From positions 1,577,991-1,641,990 of the forward strand of contig JAZAYU010000015.1 in the NCBI GenBank assembly GCA_038501625.1: 64,000 bases of DNA. The letters are read 5' to 3'. This stretch comes from Corbicula japonica. Lineage: Eukaryota > Mollusca > Bivalvia > Venerida > Cyrenidae. Shown here piece by piece: positions 45,053 to 55,795 of this stretch. The notes beneath the pieces were generated by a model, which saw only the letters and a list, made by a program, of their open reading frames with translations, was not told the origin of the DNA and did no database searches. The position numbers and the translations under genes were made by a program. Position 1 is the first letter of the stretch, and each line of letters opens with the position of its first letter.

Positions 45053-46544
45053 AATAACACCAATGATGCATCTATCGATTGAAATATACTATGAAAAGCT
45101 GAAGTCAACAACTGATTTTGTACTTCTAAGCACAAAAGGGTACAGTACTGTATGTAATGCTTACTGACGAGGAGACATAATAATTTATCTCAAAAAGTTT
45201 TAACAAGTCGCGGAAAAGACATGAAGTTACCGATAATTTTACAAAAAATGAGTTACTGTAGAAGTCACGGCGCTTACATCGGTTAGTGTATACTTTTAAA
45301 TGGCGATGATACTGACACGAACCATGATGGGAAGGTGAAGTTCATACACACAATAGGTAGATAGTGTTGTAAAGTATCCATGTGGTAGTTATAACATGTT
45401 TTCTTTTTCACGACATAGGAGTTAATATTATAATGAAAAACAACATAAATCCATGTTTTGTATGTCGAACGTAGGGTTAATATAAATAAATAAATAAATA
45501 AATTAATTAATTAATTAAATTAATTAATTAATTAATTAATTAATTGAAACATTTTGCGAGCGGACAAAAATGAAATATGCATATATCAGGAATGATGGTT
45601 TGATTCATTAGGCGAATACATGTAAGACTTCATCGAAGATGAAGAAACTGAAGTATGAATATTTTATTTTTGCCACTGACCCTCATTATATCAAGAAACG
45701 TTTCACCCCTAGTTCTCCGGAAGTAACTATATATTATATACTCAACGGATAAGTGCCCGAGGTTATAAAACTGAGCATGGAAACCAGTCTCATTCTCATG
45801 TAAATGAGACTGGTTTCCATGCTCAGTTTTATAACCTCGGGCACTTATCCGTTGAGTATATAATATATAGTTACTTCCGGAGAACTAGGGGTGAAACGTT
45901 TCTTGATATAATGAGGGTCAGTGGCAAAAATAAAATATTCATACTTCAGTTTCTTCATCTTCGATGAAGTCTTACATGTATTCGCCTAATGAACCAAACC
46001 ATCATTCCTGATATATGCATATTTCATTTTTGTCCGCTCGCAAAATGTTTCAATTAATTAATTAATTAATTAATTAATTTAATTAATTAATTAATTTATT
46101 TATTTATTTATTTATATTAACCCTACGTTCGACATACAAAACATGGATTTATGTTGTTTTTCATTATAATATTAACTCCTATGTCGTGAAAAAGAAAACA
46201 TGTTATAACTACCACATGGATACTTTACAACACTATCTACCTATTGTGTGTATGAACTTCACCTTCCCATCATGGTTCGTGTCAGTATCATCGCCATTTA
46301 AAAGTATACACTAACCGATGTAAGCGCCGTGACTTCTACAGTAACTCATTTTTTGTAAAATTATCGGTAACTTCATGTCTTTTCCGCGACTTGTTAAAAC
46401 TTTTTGAGATAAATTATTATGTCTCCTCGTCAGTAAGCATTACATACAGTACTGTACCCTTTTGTGCTTAGAAGTACAAAATCAGTTGTTGACTTCAGCT
46501 TTTCATAGTATATTTCAATCGATAGATGCATCATTGGTGTTATT
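45053..46544. repeat. 1,492-bp near-perfect palindrome
   Basis: Left arm 45053-45794 and right arm 45803-46544 are 742 bp each and reverse complements of each other without indels; I found one mismatch (45612 region, GATTC against GGTTC). The spacer is 8 bp, CTCATGTA (45795-45802). The arms carry an (AATT)n/(AAAT)n tract, a family A end (TGAAATATGCATATATCAGG) and unique-looking DNA. The innermost 40 bp per side belong to the GGTTATAAAACTGAG hairpin family. No open frame is supported. It is either a very recent foldback duplication or an assembly or library artefact. Confidence 0.95.
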
Positions 46545-46857
46545 TATTCATTTACATTTTTTTGGCGTTCACCTTTTCGGCGTGTAAGCGTGGTGCTGCG
46601 CTTTTTTTTTGGATAGGAGACCGCCATATTGCAGGCTCAGCACCTCCGACTTCGGATCTCCTTGCGGGTCCGACTATACCGACAACCCCCCCCCCCCCCC
46701 CGAATCGGTCGTAATGCTAACCCTTAAACCCTGAGCGCCAAGGAGGGAAGCCATTACTACCATTTTTAAAGTCTTTGGTATGACCCGGCCGGGGATCGAA
46801 CCCATGACCTCCCAGTCCGGAAGCGGACGCTCTACCTACTGAGCTAACCGGGCTGGT
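46545..46857 (-). mobile_element. tRNA-derived SINE
   Basis: Read on the minus strand, 46857-46782 is a tRNA-like head: GGTTAGCTCAGTAGGTAGAG (A box) and GGTCATGGGTTCGATCCCCG (B box) with pairing CCCGG/CCGGG ends. The anticodon stem does not pair well, so it is not a working tRNA. A body of about 220 bp follows with TTGGCGCTCAGGGTTTAAGG, a G tract of about 18 (C tract at 46686-46701 on the plus strand) and AGGAGATCCGAAGTCGGAGG. It abuts the Tc1 relic on one side and the palindrome arm on the other. Confidence 0.8.
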
Positions 46858-48310
46858 TAAAATTTACATTACACTCAATATTTTGTATGACCACCTCTAG
46901 CTTAAATAAAAGACAGAAAACGCCTTTCATATGTTGTTTACGAGTGTTCGAATGATGTGTATAGGGGTTTGGGCCAATTCCTTGTGCAATAACCGTTTCA
47001 GATCATTTACGTTGTTGATGTCAATCCTGTCACGCACCTTTCTTCCAAGATAGTCGCACATGTGTTAAATCGGGGAGAGATCTGGTGATTTTAATTGTCA
47101 TTCGAGTATGTTTATGTTGTCGACAACAAGATCATTCCGTGTATGACGTGCCGTTGTTGACGTCAATCCTGTCACACACCTTTCTTCCAAGATAGTCGCA
47201 CATGTGTTAAATCAGGGAGAGATCTAGTGATTTTAATTGTCATTCGAGTATGTTTATGTTGTTGACAACAAGAACGTTCCGTGTATGACGTGCCGTGTGG
47301 CAGCGTGCATTATCCTGCTGTAGAACGTAAGCATTGCCTTACACTATGTAAGGAACAATGACAGGGATGATTTCTGCACAATAATGGACGGCATTTAGTA
47401 TATTCCGTATTGTTTTGAGTTTTGTCTTGCCATTATACTGTTATAAAAAATACCACCCCAGATCATAGCGCTCCCAACACCGTAACGGTCATATTCGAAG
47501 ACGTTAGCAGGATCAAGCCTTTCTCCTCGGCGTCGCCAAACACACTCAATTCCATCAGCTTCTTTGAGATTAAATTTGGACTAAGCGTTGAAAACGATCC
47601 TGTTCCATCGCTATCTATTCCAGCGACTGTCCTGGCGTGCCCAATTCAAATGTGCGACTCTGTTATAAAATTCCTTTGTAAGGACGACGAGCTTGCAGTC
47701 GAGCTGCTCTCAGTCGGTTTCAAGCGTTACAAACGAATATTGTTGACCCCCGTTGATTGTCTAAGACGTTGAACGAGCTTTTTAGCAAGTGTGAAGCGAT
47801 TACGTCTTGTTGACGTCACTAAGTAGCGATCTTCGCGCGACGATGTTTTCAACGTCCTACCTGGACGACGCAGGTGGTTGACGCTGCCAGTTTGTCAGAA
47901 TCGCACTTGCATACGATAAATTGTTCGCTCATGCCAACCAAAACGACCTGCTACGTCAGCAGCGTGTAAACAAGCTTCTAGGAATCTCAAAGCGATATTT
48001 CTGTCATTAATGGAGAGGCCAGGACGGAACCAAGGATAGCTACTAGAAGTTTTACTCCGGCTTCTTTCATTGTGGACACTTTTAATGTCAAAGAAAATTT
48101 GCGAAAATATCCATGTCGGTTTTCATCGGCACGTGCATCTCGAGCATTTTGAATTTACACAGTCACGGTCTAATGAGGAAGGTTTTCGTAAACAAGTCAT
48201 CGTGTATGTGATAAGAAGAGTTAGTACAACACATATGTTCAAGTTTTTCACGATATTTGCAATATTGTAGATTTAGGTCGAAAACGAAAATACTGACTAA
48301 ATTTTTTCTT
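46858..48310 (-). mobile_element. Degenerate Tc1/mariner-like transposon, copy 2
   Basis: Inverted relative to the copy at 90-1420 and matching throughout, e.g. GCATGAGCGAACAATTTATCG and GATCCTGCTAACGTCT on the minus strand. It has a tandem duplication of about 131 bp (47012-47142 and 47158-47288, both containing CACCTTTCTTCCAAGATAGT) absent from copy 1. Stops and shifts break the transposase; the plus-strand frame at 47422-47772 is only its antisense. Confidence 0.8.
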
Positions 48311-48951
48311 TTGAGTATATTTGCAATAATTTGTGAACGCCTTGATATAACAATGTCATTCTGACATGGAAGTATTCAATATGCTAAAGTGCTCGTAGTA
48401 CTACATAATGGGATTGGGTGTATGTTTACCGTGGAAAGTGCGAGCAAAAGTAAATCAGGTGAGATGGTGATAATGGCGCCAAAAACGTAAAGTAATACAT
48501 GTATCTTAATTTCCGTTTTTACCGAAATACACGTAAAACATTCTTCATGATACAGTAAATATGGCTTCCAATTTATCAAAAAATTTCAAACTCTCTTGAT
48601 TGAGTCGGTTAATGAGCAATTATTAAACTGCTTTTTAGTGTCCACGCCGCCTAGCCTAATGTACAGCGACTTTCTTAACAGCATGTTTTATTAATATAAT
48701 TATAGCTTTACAATTTGTTTATCCCTTTCCTAATTACTTCTGGTAAATTGTCGATGATTGTTGAAAAACAGAAAAGCATTCCACGTCAGTGAAATAAAGT
48801 AACGACAGGCAATTTTGACCAAGGTCATAGATTGCATGACCAAAAATAATCTCGACACAATCACATTCTGTCTAAAACCAAAATGTCTTGAGTTCGTTTT
48901 TAAATTATTAAATAGCCTATCCTATGCCAAACATCGAGTACGATAATCTTC
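48311..48951. other. No gene; repeat scraps
   Basis: A family D scrap near 48473 and a family B scrap near 48640 (CCACGCCGCCTAGCC, minus). Nothing coding. Confidence 0.45.
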
Positions 48952-50004
48952 TGTCACTCGCCCTACAAGCAAGCTGACGTTGGCCTAACGTTGGCATTCG
49001 GTTGTACGGTTGGCGTAACGTCGGCATCGGGTGAACAACGTTAGCCCAATGTTGGCCCAACGTCGTTGTCTGAAGTAATGGTTTTGATCGGCACGTCGAC
49101 ATTGGTTCAACGTTGGGCCAACGTTGTAAAAATGACGTCATATTTACAACATTGTGCCAACCGCCAAAAAACATGTTTATCTTACACTATTAAAAAGGCT
49201 CAATTCCTCATATTCTAGGTTTTTAAAAAATGGAGACATATTGAGCGCATAAAAAACTTTATTAAAAACTAGATCTGTTTGCTGACTGACTGGCTGGTAA
49301 ACGGACGAACTGACATAATATTGAAAATGTTTTGAACTTCAAAAATATATTTATGGTATGTATGAAATTCACATTGCGTATCTGTCTTGTTAATATATCA
49401 ACTTGCACTTAAATTATCTTTTCCAGTAAATACTAACACTACGTGGATGTATACATGCAATTATAAGTTGCAGAGATAAGAACCACATGTTATTAGTGGG
49501 GTCAGGCTTATTACAGCTGAATGGTCTATTATCCAGTTACCATAGCAACCTTGCAATTAGAAACAGAAGAGAGATTTGAAAGGATTACTAGCTCTTTGTG
49601 CAATGTACATGTACAAATTTTGAGCAATCTATATAGCAGTGTGCTTGTAAACAAAGGAGGAAAATATTTCGAATTTTCAGCGACAGTAAAATAAGGTAAG
49701 TATCTAGATTTTCCTTGTTTTTAATTTAACAGTTTTATATACTAAAAATTAAACTTTATTAAGTTAAACTTTTTTTTTCATTATTATGATAAAATAAACT
49801 AGACAGTATGCAGTCTTGAAATATAAACTTTTAAACTCATATTTTGAATCAATTGTAGATAATAATGATTGAACATTCCTTTGGTTCAATCCATTATTTG
49901 TTAAAGGAGTCAGGTAATTGAATGTTTATAGTCGGGATTTACTTCATCAGTTTATAAGATTATAATACTGACAATATCCTTTATTCCTTTTATCACAGTC
50001 GCTA

Positions 50005-50190
50005 ATAGTGTAGATCCTGATCCAGAAAACTGTGCCATCTGATCAATATCTCCAATCTTTGCTTCGTGATCAGAAATAATATAATAAATAAATAAGCAGT
50101 GTAGATACTGATTAGAAGGCACGGTTGTGTCAGCTGATCTGGATCTTCACTGTTCGCACATGCGACAAATGCGTTTATATGGAGGATAGG
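50005..50190. repeat. Family E dispersed repeat (inside the 2.3-kb element)
   Basis: Shares CTGATCTGGATCTTCACTGT and CACATGCGACAAA with 27395-27605. Confidence 0.5.
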
Positions 50191-50403
50191 ATTAAAACTT
50201 TAGACATATGTTCTGCATGAAGTGTAGATGTGCGTGATTGGCTATGATTATATATTTGATAATTTTGAATGTTCTCATTTTCTATTGTTAACATCCCTTA
50301 TTCTATTTTATTGCAGAAACGTCTAAGAAAAACAAATTGTGTGTGATAGCAACATATGCTGAAATCAGCAATCTTATTAAGGAGTGGTTTGACTATGCCT
50401 GTG

Positions 50404-50428
50404 ACAGAGAGAGAGAGAGAGAGAGGGA
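50404..50428. repeat. (GA)n microsatellite
   Basis: GACAGAGAGAGAGAGAGAGA run, followed by purine-rich sequence to about 50520. Confidence 0.9.
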
Positions 50429-51296
50429 AAATAAAATAAAAGAGAAGAACAGATTAAAGAGAAAGAAAGATCCAAGTAGAAGAAAGCTTTAATCAAGAAG
50501 AGAAGAGAAGAAAATGAAGAAAAGTCACCGTGATAAAACCATAAGGACTTTACAATGTAACTTTGAAAAATAATGTGACATTTATTGTCTACATGAACTA
50601 TAGAATATTTCGAATATGATATTCTTTTCATTAGATCCTTTGTAAGAAATACTTAGATTTTATAAATTTTGAAAATATTTCTACTGGTTTTGGTTTGATT
50701 TAATATTAAATGTCAAACAAACAGCTATTTTCTGGCTTTACTTGTGGAAGATGAGCCTTGAGACGTTCCTATGAAGAATTATCAACAATCAAGCTTGATA
50801 GCTTTTTCATGTGATGGTACAAAACCAACAGAGGACCACCTCAGTGTGTTTCTAACCGCATCCTCTTTCGGATTTAGAATGTCACAGAAGAACCGCATTT
50901 CTTCCGGGTTTTGAACCATGACTTCTGGATCAGAAATCAGTCACTCAAAGTTTGTTGGCACAGTTTAAAGCAAATATTATTCCAATGGAAATTAAGGATT
51001 TCTATCGTTGGGCCAACATTGGGCCAACGTAAATTTAAATTTTCTTATGTTGGGCCAATGTTGGGCCAACGTTGGCAAAATTGTGTTGAAATCCCAATGT
51101 TGGCCCAACGTTGGGCCAACTGAACAAAGCCGACATTGCGACGTTGGCCCAACGTTGAGCCAACGTGTTGGCCCAACGTTGGGCCGATGAGCAAAATTAC
51201 ATTGGACCAACGTCATATGCCAACATTGGGCCGACGTCACTGACGACATTGGCCCAACGTTGGGCCAACGTCAGCAAGCTATCTGGGCGATTGTCA

Positions 51297-52250
51297 ATGT
51301 TAAGATATTTATTGTGAAATACTAATAAAAACCACTTATTAAGGAATTTGAACGTGTACTATTTAATATTTACAAATTAGGTACTTTAATAAGTTATTAT
51401 AACTATTTGTTTTACATTATTAACAGGTATTTCGAGTATGCGATTATAAATGTAATTGAAACCTTATACCTTATATATAAAAAGGTAAAAATATCTGTAC
51501 TAAATGCCGATTGTAGTAAAAGATTTATCATTACGTAGAGAATTTAGAACTAACTCTAAAAGGGAAAGGTACAGCCTTCTCAATGTATACTGTATAAATT
51601 ATACATGCTTTTCATGTGCGACCGTTCTTATAACAGTATTTCTAGTTGTCAAACCAAGGGATTTTGTTACAGTGTATTGGGCCTTTCTGATTGTTCTACG
51701 CATGCGTGTATAAACGTAGTACAATTATATTTTCACCATCAATGTTTAAAAATTACATGTATCAACTAACCATTAAGTTCCCATGCACATGCTCAAAAAG
51801 GTCGCCATGTCTGGTAATTTAATAATTTAATTATTGTCCTATTCATCATATTATTACGGATTTAGCAGTCGGGCCTCAATTTCAACACTGAAGTAAATAC
51901 AATAACATCTGTTTTACAGCTACTCGTTACTGATGCATAATCTCTATCAAAACATTGACCGTCAAGTAAAATTACCGATGTCTTTAATTATGATGAAAGT
52001 CATACAATTTAACGCAAAACGTCGGTCGACCGGCTACAAATTACCGGGACGCAGCGGGCATACGCCGGGACAGTGTAAAGCGGGCTTTAACATGACGCCA
52101 TAGAGTTAAGCAGATGACTCTATAGTCCGATTTTACGCATTGAGCCGTGAATGTACTTTTGAATAAATAGATTTTTGGAATATTCCACAAAATAGGGATG
52201 TTAGATATTCCCATTATAGCTCATTATGTTGAAATTGTACTGCTCTATAA
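51297..52250. other. No gene seen
   Basis: AT-rich; the frame at 51504-51713 has a hydrophobic stretch but no recognisable domain. Confidence 0.45.
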
Positions 52251-52254
52251 CAAA

Positions 52255-52340
52255 AGGTTTCATGGCCGTGGCAGTAACGCTAATGATTTCTGGTAATATG
52301 ACATAACGGTTGTGTGTTCGAATCCCATCAGGAGAAATTT
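52255..52340 (+). mobile_element. tRNA-like sequence (Ser/Leu type), probable SINE head
   Basis: CATGGCCGTGGCAGTAACGC resembles an A box with D arm, TTTCTGGTA an anticodon loop, and GTGTGTTCGAATCCCATCAG a B box/T arm. The gap between them is long, as in tRNAs with a large variable arm. Arms pair imperfectly, so a SINE or pseudo-tRNA is more likely than a gene. Confidence 0.5.
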
Positions 52341-52761
52341 TTTCAATACATTCATGTAGACACCGACAAAAATGACATCAAACCATACAAATTTCGAGTA
52401 AGCTTTCATCAATATCGCGATCGATGCTTACTCAAAACAAAGTTTTGCGGCGATGCAAAACGTTGGACAAAGTGGTTTTGAATTCTGTAAATTATAAAAG
52501 AAAAAGAATGTAACAACACGTGTTTACAGAACGCTAGGATTCACAATTGTCAACGCTTCTTTGGTACGGAGGTGTATGGGGTAGGCAAGCTGCTCAACAA
52601 AAATATTTATATTGTTAAGAATGGAATTAACATGAACAAAATTCATATGGGGTTGCAAAATATAAAGATAAAACAGCTCATTACTATACAAATAATATCA
52701 TAAGATCTAAATTAAAAGTATGGAAAAAATGAAAAACAAATATATAATGTTACTTTTATTA

Positions 52762-52833
52762 GATTCGAACAAACAATGTTTTGTTTCATAGTCCGATATC
52801 TTATCCACCGAGCTATTGCGTCGTGACTAGATA
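52762..52833 (-). mobile_element. tRNA-like sequence, probable SINE head
   Basis: The minus strand reads GCAATAGCTCGGTGGATAAG (A box), ATCGGACTATGAAAC (anticodon region) and TTGTTTGTTCGAATC (B box). D-arm and T-arm sequences are recognisable but the stems are degraded. Confidence 0.55.
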
Positions 52834-53149
52834 TATGCTGCTTTGAACAGGTTTTAATGTCATATAACGGTAACTCTGTAAAATGACGCACTTTACCTTT
52901 ACAGTATTATAACAGTGGACTTGTCCGAAAGGTCACAGCTCAGGGGTCAAAATCGAACTTTATACTTATGAATGAATGATATGTAAATAACAAGATCAAA
53001 CATGAGTTATTAATATAAGAGTAAGTGCTTGATATTGCAATTACTAAATTTATTCAACCAAAGACACTTTTCCGGTAGGTTCCTAAAATGGTACAAGCAG
53101 GAGGCTTTACATAAGGTCAAACTCTAAAACAATAAAACCGCCAGGGCAA
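52834..53149. other. No gene seen
   Basis: Nothing supported. Confidence 0.5.
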
Positions 53150-53287
53150 AGTATTATAAAATGAGGTTGGAGACCAGAATCAAATCTCAAGCATCTGATT
53201 GTTTAAAATGGAGAAAAGTATACATTTCAGTCAATCAGATCCTTGAGATTTGAGTGCGGCCTCCATTCTCAGTTTTATAATCTTTGG
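53150..53287. repeat. Foldback hairpin of the GGTTATAAAACTGAG family
   Basis: CAAAGTATTATAAAATGAGG...CAAATCTCAAG and ATCTGATTG face CAATCAGATCCTTGAGATTTG and CTCAGTTTTATAATCTTTGG. It is a relative of 38655-38722 and of the centre of the large palindrome. Confidence 0.7.
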
Positions 53288-53882
53288 ATCAAACCATCAT
53301 TTTCTGCTACCAACAACTGCCGGAAATGCCGAATTAAAAATAGTTTTAAACAAACTATTTCTTTTTAAGTTGTAAAATCAGTCCGCATAGTCGCTTCTTT
53401 AGTTCACATGTTACGAATGTATCAACTAAATTAACGAGAACTATGCTCTATGAACTTAAAGTTTTTAGATACCTTTATTTTGACATTTTGAATACCGACA
53501 TGAAATCTATATTTAGCTTATCTAAACAGAAACAAGGAAATTTTTATCAAAAGTTTCTCAAACTAATAATATTATTACAGTCCATTTGCGCTGCTACGAA
53601 TCGCAGTTTAACAAAATGACGATTTTCTACGACAGAGGCGACCATGCCCGTCCCTACATGTATTTCTTTATTCAAATGAATATGAAAATAAATGCATCTG
53701 AACAACGCGTGATTCAACGAAATATGCACCAGTTATGAAAGTCCCTTAAACATGTTAACAGTGAAATAAACATGTCATTTAACGAATCATCTTTAGATAG
53801 GTGTTTTCGCACCTTTGCGATTGTTGACACTTAATACAATTGGACACTTATTGTCACAAGCCATTGTTACGCTCGCATTTTT
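53288..53882. other. No gene seen
   Basis: Nothing supported. Confidence 0.5.
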
Positions 53883-53992
53883 AGCTCGACTATTCGAAGA
53901 ATAGGGGAGCTATCCTACTCGCCCCGGTGTCGGCGTCGGCGTCGGCGTCGGCGTTCCCGTCGGCGTCCGTTAAACAAATGCGTTAAACAAAA

Positions 53993-54480
53993 AATGCACT
54001 TTGGTCCATCACTTGAAAACTACTTACGATATCAACTTGAAACTTGAAATATATATTCACCATCAAATTCTACATCATTACCAACAACACCCATAACTCT
54101 GCTACAAATACTTTTTAAGTTATGCCCCTTTTTTACTTAAATTTTGCGTTAAGCAAAATATGCACTTGGTCCATAACTTGTAAACTACTTGAGATATCAA
54201 CTTGAAACTTGGAATATATATTCACCATCAAATTCTACATCATTACCAACAAGACCCACAACTCTGCTGTCAATATGTTTCAAGTTATGCCCCTTTATCT
54301 CATATTTTGTGTTAAGCAATTTGCCCATAACTTTAATACTACTTAAGATATTGCCTTGAAACTTGAAATATATTTTCACTATCAAAATCTACATCATAAC
54401 CAACAAGACCCATAACCCTGCATCCAATATTTTTTAAATTATGCCCCTTTTTCACTTACATTTTGTGTAAAGCAAAATAT
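53993..54480 (+). repeat. Tandem array 1, about 3 units of 160 bp
   Basis: Each unit contains TATGCACTTGGTCCATAACTT-like text, GATATCAACTTGAAACTTG, ATATATATTCACCATCAAAT, TCTACATCATTACCAACAA and AAGTTATGCCCCTTT. Units are diverged by 10-20 per cent with small indels. Confidence 0.9.
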
Positions 54481-54489
54481 ACACTTGGG

Positions 54490-55640
54490 CCTTAACTTCA
54501 TTATGAATGGAGGGATTTCAAAATAACTTGGCATAAATGTTTACCTTGACAAGGCGGTGTGTCGCGTACAATATCCATGCTTGTAGGTCCAAGGTCAAGG
54601 TCACTGTTACTAAAAATAGAATTTTCTTGCAAAATCGTGTCCGCTCTGTAACTTTGTTGTTTTCTATTGGATTTTTTATTAACTTAGTATTATTGTTCAC
54701 CATATCAAGACGGTGTGTCACGTACATGCCCAGGCCTGTAGGTCCAAGGTAAAGGTCACTGTTACTAAAAATAGAATTCTCTTGTCCGAGCTGTTACTTC
54801 GTTATGAATGGAGGGATTTCAAAATAACTTGGCACAAAGGTTCACTATGACAAGGCGGTATGTCCATGCTATACCCATTTCTGTAGATCCAAGGTCAAGG
54901 TCACTGTTACTAAAAATAGAATTTTCTTGTCCAGGCTGTAACTTTGTTATGAATGGAGGGATTTCAAAATAACTTTACACAAATGTTAACTATGACAGGG
55001 CAGTGTGTCACATACCATGCCTGTAGGTCAAAGGTCAAGGTCACTTTTACTAAAAATAGAATTCTCTTGTCTGGGCTGTTACTTTGTTATGAATGGAGGG
55101 ATTTCAAAATAACTTTACCCAAGGTTCACTATGACACGGCAGTGTGTCTGCACATACCCAGGCCTGAAGGTCCAAGGTCAAGGTCACTGTTACTAAAAAT
55201 AGAATTTTCTTGTCTGGGCTATAACTTTATTAAAAATGGAAGGGATTTCAAAATAACTTGACACAAAAGTTAACCATGACAGGGTGGTGTATTGCGTACC
55301 ATGTCCATGCCTGTAGGTCAAGGTCACTGTTACTAAAAATAGAATTCTCTTGTCAGGGCTGTAACTTCATTAGGAATAGAGTGATTTCAAAATAACTTGA
55401 CACAAATGTTCATCATGACAATGTGGTGTGTTGCTTACCATGCCCATGCCTGTAGGTCCAATGTCAAGGTCACTGTAACTAAAAATAGAATTTTCTTGTC
55501 CGGGCTATAACTTTGTTTTGAATGGAGGGTTTTCAAAATAACTTGGCACAAATGTTCACCATGACAAGGCAGTGTGTTGGGTATATTACCCATGCCAGTA
55601 TGTCCAAGGTCAAGGTCACAGAAATTATTTCTGTTTTTTG
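54490..55640 (+). repeat. Tandem array 2, about 8 units of 135-155 bp
   Basis: Each unit runs ATGAATGGAGGGATTTCAAA, ATAACTTGGCACAAATGTT, GACAAGGCGGTGTGT, CCATGCCTGTAGGTCCAAGG, TCAAGGTCACTGTTACTAAA and AATAGAATTTTCTTGTC. AGGTCAAGGTCA is kept at 54592, 54892, 55032, 55175, 55315 and 55607. Confidence 0.95.
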
Positions 55641-55795
55641 AAATGAATTTCTCTCTTACCATTCACTTGTTAATATTTTTGCTGATTGAACATGAATGTA
55701 TGGCCATAGTTGTTATTGTTTTAATCTTTAAATTGCATTTGTTTCAAATGATTCGAATAGTCGAGCACGCTGTCTCCTCTGACAGCTCTTGTTAA

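Larger units (their letters stand above)
48957..51291. mobile_element. 2.3-kb element with palindrome-array termini
   Basis: The outer ends are inverted: TCGCCCTACAAGCAAGCTG(A) on the left against the complement of CAGCAAGCTATCTGGGCGA on the right. Each end continues as an array of GTTGGCCCAAC/GTTGGGCCAAC words (48975-49160 and 51005-51270). TGTCA flanks both sides (48952-48956 and 51292-51296), fitting a 5-bp target duplication. The 1.8-kb interior has no transposase I can recognise; it holds a family E repeat, a short (GA)n tract and AT-rich text. The apparent proteins rich in WANVGPTLGQ are just translations of the array. Confidence 0.75.
53883..55795. mobile_element. Inverted-end element carrying two tandem arrays
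   Basis: Starts AGCTCGACTATTCGAAGAAT and closes with TTCGAATAGTCGAG (55752-55765), so a 14-bp inverted pair CTCGACTATTCGAA is present at both ends. After the head comes GTCGGCGTCGGCGTCGGCGT (53928-53960), then array 1 (53993-54480) and array 2 (54490-55640). This organisation is common in bivalve genomes in my recollection. No transposase is encoded; short frames such as 54953-55261 are repeat translations. Confidence 0.75.

Noticed and set aside
46782..46857. Functional tRNA gene
   Set aside because: The A and B boxes are good but the anticodon stem does not pair and a SINE body follows.
47422..47772. 116-codon plus-strand frame
   Set aside because: Antisense of the degenerate Tc1 transposase.
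48917..51249. Open frames rich in WANVGPTLGQ
   Set aside because: Produced by the GTTGGGCCAAC arrays; equal frames exist on both strands because the repeat is self-complementary.
54490..55640. CRISPR-like array
   Set aside because: Units are long, diverged and contiguous with no unique spacers, in a eukaryotic context.
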